From positions 3,996,001 through 4,060,000 of the forward strand of contig NZ_CP126307.1 in assembly GCF_030144325.1 (NCBI RefSeq): a DNA stretch of 64,000 bases, given 5' to 3'. Shown one piece after another: positions 24,620 to 32,919 of this stretch; position 1 is the first letter of the stretch; the number at the start of each line of letters is the position of its first letter. The notes beneath the pieces are model-generated. The model was given only the letters and a program-made list of their open reading frames with translations. It ran no database searches and was not told the DNA's origin. Position numbers and translations under genes: made by a program. The DNA is from Bosea vestrisii (GTDB lineage Bacteria > Pseudomonadota > Alphaproteobacteria > Rhizobiales > Beijerinckiaceae).

Positions 24620-25494
24620 CGGCGATCCTCGATTTGGGTGCTGTTCCGGCCTCCCGCCCGCGCGGGCGCCGCATGTCGCCGGTGGTGAAGCTCTCGGCCG
24701 GCTTCCTGGTTCTGGTCGTCCTCGTCGCGATCCTGGCCGACTGGCTGGCGCCGGTCCATTACACCACCCAGAACCTGCTCGCGCGGCTGAAGCCGCCGCT
24801 GACGCAGGGCGGCGGCATGACCTACTGGCTCGGCACCGACCAGCTCGGCCGCGACATCCTCAGCCGCATGATCTACGCGGTGCGCACCTCGATCTTGATC
24901 GCGGTCATGGGCACGCTGATCGGCGCGGTGTTCGGTACGCTGCTCGGCTTCATCGCAGCCAGGATGCGCGGCATCGTCGACCAGGCGATCATGATGCTGG
25001 TCGATGCGCAGGCGGCAATCCCGGCGCTGTTCCTGGCGCTGACCATGCTCGCCTTCTTCGGCAACAACATCGTGCTGTTCATCGTCCTGGTCAGCATCGA
25101 TGGCTGGGACCGCTATACCCGTCTCGCCCGCGGCCTCGTCGCCTCCGAGCAGGAGAGCGACTACATCAATGCAGTCGAGGCGCTGGGCGCGCGCACCTCC
25201 CGCGTCGTCCTGCGCCATCTCCTGCCCAACATCGTCGCCGCGCTGGTGGTCCAGGCGACGCTCAACTTTCCTGGCACGATCCTGTTGGAGACCTCGCTCT
25301 CCTTCCTCGGCCTCGGCGTGCAGCCGCCCGGCACCTCGCTCGGCCTGATGCTCGGCGAGGGCCGGCGCTATCTCCTGAACGCCTGGTGGATCGCGGTCTT
25401 TCCCGGGCTCATCATCTTCCTGACCACGCTGTCGATGAGCCTGTTCGGCGATTGGCTGCGCGACCGCCTCGATCCGACCAGCGAGCGGCACTGA
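24616..25494 (+). CDS. ABC transporter permease, DppC/OppC type
   Basis: 292 aa. Landmarks are YWLGTDQLGRDILSRMIYAVRTS near residue 75, an EAA loop (ESDYINAVEALGARTSRVV) and LLETSLSFLGLGVQPPGTSLG. Overlaps the upstream permease by four bases and is followed after 4 bases by the GDPD gene, so transport and phosphodiester hydrolysis appear to be co-expressed. Confidence 0.93.
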   Translation: MTAILDLGAVPASRPRGRRMSPVVKLSAGFLVLVVLVAILADWLAPVHYTTQNLLARLKPPLTQGGGMTYWLGTDQLGRDILSRMIYAVRTSILIAVMGTLIGAVFGTLLGFIAARMRGIVDQAIMMLVDAQAAIPALFLALTMLAFFGNNIVLFIVLVSIDGWDRYTRLARGLVASEQESDYINAVEALGARTSRVVLRHLLPNIVAALVVQATLNFPGTILLETSLSFLGLGVQPPGTSLGLMLGEGRRYLLNAWWIAVFPGLIIFLTTLSMSLFGDWLRDRLDPTSERH

Positions 25495-25498
25495 AGGC

Positions 25499-26269
25499 AT
25501 GAGCTTCGACATCCGCAAGATCACAGGCCCCCTGCCGCTCGCCATCGCCCACCGCGGCGGCGCGCTGCTCGGGCCGGAAAACACTGCCGAGGCCTTCGAG
25601 CAGGCCAAGGCCGTTGGCGCCGATATGGTCGAGACCGACGTTCGGCTGAGCGCCAACGGCGCGCTAGTCTGCCTGCACGACGCCGACCTCCGGCGCATCG
25701 CCGGCGATCCGCGCCTCGCCGCCGAAACCGGGCTCGCCGAGCTGCGGGCGATGCTGCCCGGCCTGCTGACGCTGGAGGAGGCCATCGCCGCCTCCGCGCC
25801 GATCGGATTGTTGCTCGACGTGAAGCTCGCCGATCCGGCCGTTCTCTCGCGTATCCTCGACGCCGTCAGGGCAGCCGACGCCGCGGAGCGTGTGCTGCTG
25901 GGCCTGCGCTCGCTCGACCTCATCCCTGCGGCCCGCGCGCTGTCGCAGGAGATCGCGATCCTTGCGCTGGTCCCGGATCCGGAAGCCTACGAGCAGGCAA
26001 AAATCCTCGGCGCGAACTGGTTCCGCTTCTGGCAAGGCGAGGCGACGGCCGAGCGCATCGCAGCCGCGCGTGCCGTTGGCCTGCGCACAGTCGTGATGGT
26101 CGGGCAGCCGCGTTCGATTGCCATAGCCGGCTATCCGCCCTTTCCGGTCGGGCGGATCGATGCCGACGGGATCGACCGCGTCCTGTCGCTCGCCCCCGAT
26201 GCGGTGATGCTCGACGATCCCCGCCTGCTGCTGTCGGCGCGCTCCGTCACGGCCCTGTCGTCTGGCTGA
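25499..26269 (+). CDS. Glycerophosphodiester phosphodiesterase family protein
   Basis: 256 aa without a signal peptide, so cytoplasmic. The GDPD core is visible: IAHRGGALLGPENTAEAF near residue 17 (His-Arg and Glu-Asn), the metal-binding VETDVRL near 43, and the catalytic second His in CLHDADL near 60. The enzyme cleaves glycerophosphodiesters to glycerol 3-phosphate and an alcohol. Its place inside a Dpp-type ABC operon suggests that the imported compound, or something derived from it, is a phosphodiester. That link is inference. Confidence 0.88.
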   Translation: MSFDIRKITGPLPLAIAHRGGALLGPENTAEAFEQAKAVGADMVETDVRLSANGALVCLHDADLRRIAGDPRLAAETGLAELRAMLPGLLTLEEAIAASAPIGLLLDVKLADPAVLSRILDAVRAADAAERVLLGLRSLDLIPAARALSQEIAILALVPDPEAYEQAKILGANWFRFWQGEATAERIAAARAVGLRTVVMVGQPRSIAIAGYPPFPVGRIDADGIDRVLSLAPDAVMLDDPRLLLSARSVTALSSG

Positions 26270-26336
26270 GGCATGGCAGCGCTATTGCGCGGGGAGCCGG
26301 ACCGGCAGCGCCGCCGACCTCGATGCGAGACATGCC

Positions 26337-27899
26337 ATGATCACCATTTCCCGCCGCCGTCTTCTGGAAGGTGCTGCCGCCGCCTCGGCGTTGCTCGCCA
26401 CCCCGCAGGCCTTCGCGGCCGGCGAGACCCGCACGACCTTCACCGTCGCGGTCGCCGACCTGCCGGCGACGCTGGAGCCGGCGCGCGAGCTCTCCAATGT
26501 CGGCACGCGCGTCACCTACTCGATCTTCGATACGCTGATCCGCCGCGATTTCCTTGGCGCCAGCGATGGTGGCGGCTCGGAGCTGAAGCCACATCTGGCG
26601 ACAAAGTGGGAGCGCGTCTCGCCCCAGGAGCTGATCGTCACGCTGCGCCAGGGCATCAAGTTCCACAACGGCGACGAGCTGACCTCGGAGGATGTCGCCT
26701 ACACCTTCCGCGACGGTCGCCTCTGGGGCGACAAGGCCCAGATCCCCGGCGGCAAGCCCTATTTCGGCATCCTCGCCAGTGTCGAGCCGATCGACCGCTA
26801 CAGCGTGCGCTTCCGTACCAAGGTCGCCGACGTGCTGCTGGAGCAGCGGCTCGCCTCCTGGTGCGCCTGGATCGTCAACAAGCGCGCCTATGAGGCGATG
26901 GGCTTCGAGGCTTATTCGCGCAAGCCGGTGGCGACCGGTCCCTATCGCGTCGTCTCGCATTCGGCAGCTGAAGCCACGGTGCTGGAAGCCTTCGACGACT
27001 ATTTCATGGGCAAGCCGACGGCCCGGCGTGTCACCTTCCGGCGCGTGCCGGAGCTGGCCGCGCGCGTCGCCGGTCTCGTCGCGGGCGATTATGACCTGAT
27101 CACCAATATCCCGCCCGACCAGATGAGCGTGGTCGGCGCCTACAAGGACATCGACGTCCGCTCGGTCGTGCTCGCGAACGTCCATGTCCTCGCCTATAAC
27201 GAGCAGGACAAGGTGCTGGCCGACAAGCGGGTGCGGCAGGCGCTGAACCATGCGATCGACCGGCAGAAGCTGGTCGATGCGCTCTGGCACGGCACGGCGC
27301 AGGTGCCGCCCAGCCACAACTTCCCCGAATACGGCCAGATGTTCGTCGAGGGCCGCAAGCTGCCTTACGATCCGGCCAAGGCCAAGGCCTTGCTGCAGCA
27401 GGCCGGCTACAAGGGCGAGCCGATCGTCTACCGCACCATGGCCAACTACTACACCAATGCGCTCGAAGCGGCGCAGATCCTGGTCGAGCAGTGGAAGGCC
27501 GTCGGCATCAACGCCTCGCTGCAGGTCGTCGAGAACTCGACCCAGCTGCGCGGCGCCGGCGCACAGATCTTCAACTGGTCGAACTCGACGCGCCTGCCGG
27601 ACCCGCTTGGCGCGATCTGGGTCGCCTGGGGGCCCGCCGGCGAGCACCAGGTCTCGAAGTTCTGGACCTCGGCCGAGGGCTTCAACAAGGCCGGCACGGC
27701 GCTGGAGGCGGAGGTCGATCCGGCCAGGCGCAAGGCGCTGTTCGCCGAGATGCTCGACATCTGGGAGGACGAGGCGCCGGCGACGATCCTCTACCAGCCG
27801 AGCGAAGCCTACGCGATCAAGAAGGCGATCGCCTGGCGGCCGACGACCTTTTATTTCATGGATCTGCGCCCGGACAATCTGTCCTTCGCCCGCAGCTGA
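26337..27899 (+). CDS. ABC transporter substrate-binding protein, family 5
   Basis: 520 aa with a Tat-like N-terminus (ISRRRLLEGAAAAS) and cleavage near residue 27 (AFAAG). Family-5 landmarks include VTYSIFDTLIRRDF, ELIVTLRQGIKFHNGDELTSEDVAYTFRDG and RQALNHAIDRQKLVDALWHG. It is the periplasmic receptor for the Dpp/Opp-type importer formed by 23678-25494 and 29582-31653. Tat export would imply folding before secretion, which is unusual but known for this family. Confidence 0.92.
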   Translation: MITISRRRLLEGAAAASALLATPQAFAAGETRTTFTVAVADLPATLEPARELSNVGTRVTYSIFDTLIRRDFLGASDGGGSELKPHLATKWERVSPQELIVTLRQGIKFHNGDELTSEDVAYTFRDGRLWGDKAQIPGGKPYFGILASVEPIDRYSVRFRTKVADVLLEQRLASWCAWIVNKRAYEAMGFEAYSRKPVATGPYRVVSHSAAEATVLEAFDDYFMGKPTARRVTFRRVPELAARVAGLVAGDYDLITNIPPDQMSVVGAYKDIDVRSVVLANVHVLAYNEQDKVLADKRVRQALNHAIDRQKLVDALWHGTAQVPPSHNFPEYGQMFVEGRKLPYDPAKAKALLQQAGYKGEPIVYRTMANYYTNALEAAQILVEQWKAVGINASLQVVENSTQLRGAGAQIFNWSNSTRLPDPLGAIWVAWGPAGEHQVSKFWTSAEGFNKAGTALEAEVDPARRKALFAEMLDIWEDEAPATILYQPSEAYAIKKAIAWRPTTFYFMDLRPDNLSFARS

Positions 27900-27915
27900 G
27901 CGGACGGGGTCGTTT

Positions 27916-28063
27916 CGTCTTTCCGGGGCAGGCCGAAGGCCTGAGCCCGGAACCCAGAACCGATGCCGCCTCAGGAACAGCGCGTCGATCGCAGTGCCAT
28001 CATCTCAACCGGCATCGGTTCTGGATTCCGGGCTCGACGCTGACGCGCCGCCCCGGAATGACG
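27916..28063. repeat. Long inverted-repeat intergenic element, 'CCGGAA' family
   Basis: The left arm holds CTTTCCGGGGC, GAGCCCGGAA and CCCAGAACCGATGCC; the right arm returns GGCATCGGTTCTGG, TTCCGGGCTC and GCCCCGGAATGAC. Total about 148 bases. It lies between the convergent binding-protein and phosphoesterase genes. The element at 44484-44631 has the same arm sequences and the same length, so both belong to one dispersed family. Confidence 0.78.
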
Positions 28064-28090
28064 ATGTCGGTTCTGACGAGGCGACCAGCC

Positions 28091-29557
28091 TCAATGCCCG
28101 CCGAGGATGAAGCGGCGGCCGTCCTGCTCGGCGAACTCGACCTGCTGGGTGAAGGCGCCACGGCCAGCCGAAACGCGGCGGATGCGTGCCTCCTCCCTCG
28201 CCGGACGGGAGAGGTCGCGGCCGACCATGCTCGGCGCCTTGGCCAGGCCGGAGAGGCCGAGCACGGTCGGGCCGATGTCGATGATCCCGGCCGGCTCCTG
28301 CGAGACGCTTCCGCCGTCGGTCGCGCCGCCGGAGATGATCAGCACCGTATTGAGCTCGTGCGGGTTGATGCCGCCATGCATGCCGCCGCCGAGCGGCACG
28401 TCGCCCGGCGTCATCGCGCCGAGGCCGAGCAATCCATACTGATCGGCCTCCAGCGATGATTTCAGGATGAACATCAGGTCGGGCTGGCGCTCGGCATGGC
28501 CGGCTCCGATCAGGTCAAGCGACAGGGTGCCGGCGATTTCGCCTTCCTCTCCGCCGCCGCGCGAGAAGAGATGGCCGATCGTCGGCTGTTCCATCAGCCA
28601 GGCGGCGATGCGCTCAAGCTCGGTCCGGTCGCTTCCACGCAGGCGGATCTCGCCGCTGATGCCGCCCGTTGCGAGGAAAGCCGCACCATCGACGGACTTG
28701 GCGTTGCTGAGATCGAAGCCGGCCTGGCGGGCCGCATCGAACAGCGGCTCGATCGCGCCGGTCGAGATCTGGCCATGGTCCGAGGCGGCAATCACCGCGA
28801 TGCGCTCGCCATCGGGCTGAGCCTCGACCCAGTCGAGGATAGTGCCGAAGGCACGGTCCGCCTGCTGCAGGCCGGCCTTGGCCTCCGGCGAGCCGAGCCC
28901 GCGATAGTGGAAGGTGGTGTCGGGCTCGTTGAACCAGATCAGCGCGACATCGGGCTTCAGCGCCGGCAGCACATGCTCGGTCATCAGCCGGCCGCCATAA
29001 GCGAGTTCGTCGAGGCGCGGCAGCTGGCGCTGCGGCAGCGGGCCGAGCCTGGCGATCGCTTCCTCGACCGCCTCCGGCGTCTGCGTCGCCTCGCTGCCGA
29101 GCATCGAGAAGGTCCAGTGGCCGTTGGCGCGGGCGCGCGGGTTGATGAAATGCGCCGAGCCGGCCGAGCCGGTGTGGACCACGGCGAGTCGCTTGCCCGC
29201 CCGCGCCAGCACGTCGCCGAAGGTGTCGACCGCGATCAGCCGGCCGCCATGATGGGCTTCCGCGCGGCGCAGCATCCCGATGTCGCTGGTGTCGAAGATG
29301 CGCTCGGGAATGGCGTCGGCGAGGTAGAACGCGTTGCCGACGATCCCGTGCACGCCGGGCGGTGCGCCGGTGGCGATCGCGCTGGTCGCGACGCGGGTCA
29401 CGGACGGAAAGACGCTGCGCGCCCGCCGGAACCAGGTGCCGCGCGCTGCCAGCCGCAGGATATTGGGCGTCAGCTCGGGCGAGACGAGATCGGGCCTCAA
29501 CCCGTCGAAGACTGCCACGATCACGCGGGTGGCGGGGGAGCGATCGTCTTGGGCCAT
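28091..29557 (-). CDS. Alkaline phosphatase family protein (nucleotide pyrophosphatase/phosphodiesterase-like)
   Basis: 488 aa, no clear signal peptide. Metal and nucleophile motifs of the NPP branch are present: VFDGLRPD near residue 17, a nucleophile in FPSVTRVATSA near 52, GVHGIVGN, NEPDTTFHYRG, ASDHGQ and a C-terminal GMHGGINPHELNTV. Such enzymes hydrolyse phosphodiesters or pyrophosphates. It lies between the binding protein and the ATPases of the same ABC system and 25 bases before the ATPase stop, so it probably shares their operon. With the GDPD it argues for phosphodiester use. Confidence 0.85.
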   Translation of the reverse strand: MAQDDRSPATRVIVAVFDGLRPDLVSPELTPNILRLAARGTWFRRARSVFPSVTRVATSAIATGAPPGVHGIVGNAFYLADAIPERIFDTSDIGMLRRAEAHHGGRLIAVDTFGDVLARAGKRLAVVHTGSAGSAHFINPRARANGHWTFSMLGSEATQTPEAVEEAIARLGPLPQRQLPRLDELAYGGRLMTEHVLPALKPDVALIWFNEPDTTFHYRGLGSPEAKAGLQQADRAFGTILDWVEAQPDGERIAVIAASDHGQISTGAIEPLFDAARQAGFDLSNAKSVDGAAFLATGGISGEIRLRGSDRTELERIAAWLMEQPTIGHLFSRGGGEEGEIAGTLSLDLIGAGHAERQPDLMFILKSSLEADQYGLLGLGAMTPGDVPLGGGMHGGINPHELNTVLIISGGATDGGSVSQEPAGIIDIGPTVLGLSGLAKAPSMVGRDLSRPAREEARIRRVSAGRGAFTQQVEFAEQDGRRFILGGH

Positions 29558-29581
29558 GTCGAGTTCCGGTCGGTGGATGGA

Positions 29582-30571
29582 TCAGGCGGCAGCCGCTCTG
29601 GCGTCGGCGGTCACGGGTACCAGATGGCAGGCGGCAAGTCGCCCGTCGCTCGTCGGGCGCAGCGTTGGCGCTTCCTCGCGGCAGCGGGCGACGGCCCGTG
29701 GGCAGCGTGGATGGAAGGCGCAGCCCGATGGCCGGTCGACCGGATTGGGCGGGTCGCCGCGCAGGATGATGCGCTCGCGCGTGCCGCGCTGGAGCGTCGG
29801 CACGGCCGAGACCAGCGCCTCGGTGTAGGGATGGGCCGGCGCATGGAACAGCGCCTCCGGCGGTCCCTGTTCGACGATCTTGCCGAGATACATCACCGCG
29901 ACCTCGTCGGCGATCTGCCGAACCACCTTCAGGTCGTGGCTGATGAACAGATAGGCCGTGCCGAAGCGCGCCTGCAGGTCCTGCAGCAGGTTGATCACCT
30001 GGGCCGCGACCGAGACATCGAGCGCCGAGATCGGCTCGTCACAGACCAAAAGCTCAGGACCGAGGATCAGTGCCCGGGCGAGCACGACGCGCTGGCGTTG
30101 GCCGCCGGAGAGCTCGTGCGGATAACGCTGAAACAGGTCCGGCCTCAGGCCGACCGCCTCGAACAGCGCGAGCGCCTTCTGCCGCCGGGCCTCGGCGCCT
30201 GCCTCGCGGTCATGGATAACGAGCGGCTCGACGATCTGCTCGCCGACGGGCAGGCGCCGGTCGAGCGCCGCGAGCGGATCCTGATGCACCAGCTGCATCC
30301 GCCGGCGCAGCGCCCGCCATTGGCGGTCGCAGGTCGCGCTGACCTCCTCGCCGGCGAACTCGACCCGCCCGCGCGTCGCCGGCAGCAGCCCGAGCACCAG
30401 CCGCGCGGTGGTCGACTTGCCGCAACCGGATTCGCCGACCACGCCGAGCGTCTTTCCGGCGGCGAGGCTGAAGCTCACGCCGTCGACTGCATGGAGCATC
30501 CGCTTCTGCCCCGTTGCCGTCGCGGCCGGATAATGTCGCGCGAGGTCGCTGACGCGAAGGAGCGGGCTCAT
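29582..30571 (-). CDS. ABC transporter ATP-binding protein, OppF/DppF type
   Basis: 329 aa. Walker A GESGCGKS near residue 43, signature LSGGQRQRVVLARAL near 165, Walker B LLVCDEPISALD, and the C-terminal oligopeptide-transporter extension with the Cys-containing CAFHPRCPRAVARC stretch that typically binds an iron-sulfur cluster. Start overlaps the stop of the OppD-type gene (30568-30571). Confidence 0.94.
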   Translation of the reverse strand: MSPLLRVSDLARHYPAATATGQKRMLHAVDGVSFSLAAGKTLGVVGESGCGKSTTARLVLGLLPATRGRVEFAGEEVSATCDRQWRALRRRMQLVHQDPLAALDRRLPVGEQIVEPLVIHDREAGAEARRQKALALFEAVGLRPDLFQRYPHELSGGQRQRVVLARALILGPELLVCDEPISALDVSVAAQVINLLQDLQARFGTAYLFISHDLKVVRQIADEVAVMYLGKIVEQGPPEALFHAPAHPYTEALVSAVPTLQRGTRERIILRGDPPNPVDRPSGCAFHPRCPRAVARCREEAPTLRPTSDGRLAACHLVPVTADARAAAA

Positions 30572-31653
30572 GCGAACGCTCCGACCGGAACCGGCTCATG
30601 GGCGGCCGGTGCCAGCGCCGTCTCGGCGAGGCGCAGGCAGGCGGCGCGCTGGTCCTGTGCCGCCAGCACCAGCGCAGGCGTTTGCGTCCGGCAGTCGTCG
30701 ATTGCCAGCGAGCAGCGCGGCGCGAAGGCACAACCTGGCGGCATCCGGTCGGGAGCGGGGACGGTGCCCGCGATCGGCGTCAGCCGTTGGCGCGGGCCGC
30801 CGAGCGTCGGCAGGGCGGTGAGCAAACCGCGCGTATAGGGATGGCGTGGCCGGTCGAGCAGGTCCTGTGTCGCGGCGGTCTCGACGACGCGGCCGGCATA
30901 CATCACCGCGACGCGGTCGCAGAGATCGGCGACGACGCCGATATCGTGCGAGATCAGCACCAGCCCCATGCCGCTCTCGCGGCGGATGTCGCGGATCAGG
31001 TCGAGGATCTGCGCCTGGATCGTCGCGTCGAGCGCGGTGGTCGGCTCGTCGGCGATCAGCACCTCGGGCTCGCCGGCGAGCGCCAGCGCGATCATCACGC
31101 GCTGGTTCATGCCGCCCGAGAATTCGTGCGGATATTGCCGCAGCCGCCGCGGCGCATCGGCGATGCCGACGCGGTCGAGCAGGCGCAGCGCCTCGCGGTG
31201 GGCAGCATCGCCGCGCAATCCGCGATGCAGGCGCAGCACTTCCGTGAGTTGCGTGCCGATCCGCTGCACCGGATTGAGCGAACTGGTCGGATCCTGGAAG
31301 ATCAGCCCGATTCTTCCACCGCGAATGCTCGCGAGCGCGCGCTCCGGCAGGTGGGTGATGTCCTGCCCTTTGAGCAGCACCTCGCCGGAGGTGACGACAC
31401 CGCGGCCGAGCAGGCGCAAGGCCGCCAGCCAGGTCACGCTCTTGCCGCAGCCTGATTCCCCGACGATGCCGAGCGCCTCGCCGGGCGCGAGCCGGAGGTC
31501 GATGCCGCGCACGACCGGGACGGGGCCGCTGGCTCCCGGGAAAGCGACCGAGAAGTTTTTCAGCGCCAACAGCGGCGGCAAGCGCACCTCGGCGCCGGGC
31601 AGCAGCGCGGCGATGCCGGAGCGATCTTTGTCGCGGGCGGTCAGGAGCGTCAT
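30568..31653 (-). CDS. ABC transporter ATP-binding protein, OppD/DppD type
   Basis: 361 aa from ATG 31653; another in-frame ATG at 31731 would add a 26-residue basic N-terminus and cannot be excluded. Walker A GESGCGKS, signature FSGGMNQRVMIALAL (an OppD-type Gly-Met variant), Walker B LIADEPTTALD, and the C-terminal CAFAPRCSLAIDDC cysteine cluster are all present. It forms the asymmetric ATPase pair with the OppF-type protein. The gene starts 254 bases from the divergent AraC regulator. Confidence 0.92.
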   Translation of the reverse strand: MTLLTARDKDRSGIAALLPGAEVRLPPLLALKNFSVAFPGASGPVPVVRGIDLRLAPGEALGIVGESGCGKSVTWLAALRLLGRGVVTSGEVLLKGQDITHLPERALASIRGGRIGLIFQDPTSSLNPVQRIGTQLTEVLRLHRGLRGDAAHREALRLLDRVGIADAPRRLRQYPHEFSGGMNQRVMIALALAGEPEVLIADEPTTALDATIQAQILDLIRDIRRESGMGLVLISHDIGVVADLCDRVAVMYAGRVVETAATQDLLDRPRHPYTRGLLTALPTLGGPRQRLTPIAGTVPAPDRMPPGCAFAPRCSLAIDDCRTQTPALVLAAQDQRAACLRLAETALAPAAHEPVPVGAFA

Positions 31654-31907
31654 CGCAGCGGGATAGACGCGTTTCGGTGACCGTGATGTGACGGGCCGAG
31701 CAGGCCGCGGCGCCTGGTCGATGCCATTCAACGCCTGAATGTGCGAGCAGGCGAGGTATGTCAGGTAACGGTTGCTGATGTGAAATCGGTTCGCCGCTGC
31801 ATCAACAGTGAATGCCGGGTCGATTCCATTGAATTTAGAAGACCCGTAATCTGAGCGCTAAATCTTGAGGTCGAAAACGATTGAACTATGCTGTTCCGGT
31901 GAACGCG

Positions 31908-32765
31908 ATGCAGACTTTTTCCGATCCCGAATCCTTGGTGGGCATTCCGCTGTTCTCGCGGCAGCTATCGCTGTCGGCGGGCTACTTTCCGGTGCCGGAA
32001 GGCGAGCGGATCGTCGGGCCGATGCGCCGGGGCCTCAAGATCGCGGTCATGCTGGATGGGCGGCAATCCCTCGAGATCGATGACCGGCCCGCCGTCCTGG
32101 TCCGTGGTCCGGCTCTGCTGGTCGCCGCCAATGGTGGCGACCATGTCCAGCAGCGCACCGGCCTCAGCGGCGGCGTGGTCCGCTGCGTCCTGATGCAGTT
32201 CGACCTCGATTTCGTCGAGCGGGAATTCGAGGCCCCGATGCAGCAACTGTTCGCGCTCGCCGGAGCCGAAGACGCCGGGATCTGGGTGCGCCCGGCCGAT
32301 GCCGATCTGTGCGCGCTCGCGCTCCAGATCGCCGAATGCCCGGTGGCCAAGCCGCTGCGGCGGCTCTATCTGGCCGGAAAGGCGCTGGAGCTCACCGCCG
32401 TGGCGCTCGACCGGATCGTCGGCCAGCCGCCCTTGCGGCCGGCGCGGCTTCCGGCCCGCACGCGCGAACAGGTCCACACAGCGCGGGACATGCTTGTCGC
32501 TGCGATGCAGGAGCCGCCGAGCCTCGCCGAGCTTGCCCGTGCGACCGGTCTCAACCCGACGAAACTCACCTCTGCCTTCCGCGCCGAGTTCGGCGACAGT
32601 GTTTTCGGCTATCTGCAGGAACTGCGGCTGCAGCAGGCCCATGCCCTGATCGCCGAAGGGGAGGCGAGCATCGCCGAGGCCGCCTTCCGCGTCGGTTATA
32701 CGCCGGCGCATTTTTCCGGCCTGTTCCGCAAGCGCTTCGGCATGTCGCCGAGCGCGCTGCGTTGA
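31908..32765 (+). CDS. AraC family regulator, PchR-like (siderophore locus)
   Basis: 285 aa from ATG 31908, which has GGTGA five bases upstream; in-frame TTG 31881 and GTG 31899 are alternatives. The N-terminal 180 residues form an effector domain, and two AraC helix-turn-helix motifs occupy about 190-285 (SLAELARATGLNPTKLTSAFRAEFG and EASIAEAAFRVGYTPAHFSGLFRKRFG). It lies directly upstream of a TonB-dependent siderophore receptor, the usual position for a PchR-type activator that responds to the ferric siderophore. Direct GAAA repeats in the following intergenic region are possible binding sites. Confidence 0.9.
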   Translation: MQTFSDPESLVGIPLFSRQLSLSAGYFPVPEGERIVGPMRRGLKIAVMLDGRQSLEIDDRPAVLVRGPALLVAANGGDHVQQRTGLSGGVVRCVLMQFDLDFVEREFEAPMQQLFALAGAEDAGIWVRPADADLCALALQIAECPVAKPLRRLYLAGKALELTAVALDRIVGQPPLRPARLPARTREQVHTARDMLVAAMQEPPSLAELARATGLNPTKLTSAFRAEFGDSVFGYLQELRLQQAHALIAEGEASIAEAAFRVGYTPAHFSGLFRKRFGMSPSALR

Positions 32766-32788
32766 GGGATGCCTCCTGCTTCAGAGCT

Positions 32789-32835
32789 GGAAAGGCTCGA
32801 AACTGCAGCGAAAGAAATACTGCCGCGATCGAAAG
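32789..32835 (+). promoter_or_regulatory. Phased GAAA direct repeats upstream of the siderophore receptor
   Basis: GAAA tetranucleotides in similar contexts (GGAAAG, CGAAAC, GCGAAAG, TCGAAAG) begin at 32790, 32799, 32810 and 32831, spacings of 9, 11 and 21 bases. AraC-type activators bind direct repeats on one helix face, so this is a candidate site for the upstream PchR-like protein. Confidence 0.3.
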
Positions 32836-32919
32836 CCGACAGCGTTGCCGGCCAAGCACGCTTCCTGAAAGAACCCTGCCAACGGGTCGCCGGAATGGCG
32901 AAGGGGCAAGGGCGCAGGC

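Noticed and set aside
28496..30838. Open frame of about 780 codons on the plus strand opposite the phosphodiesterase and OppF-type genes
   Set aside because: Antisense to two recognised genes and without protein-like domains.
31654..31907. TTTAGAA half-site near 31836 as a possible Irr/ICE iron box
   Set aside because: Only one half of the dyad is present, so an iron-regulator site cannot be supported.
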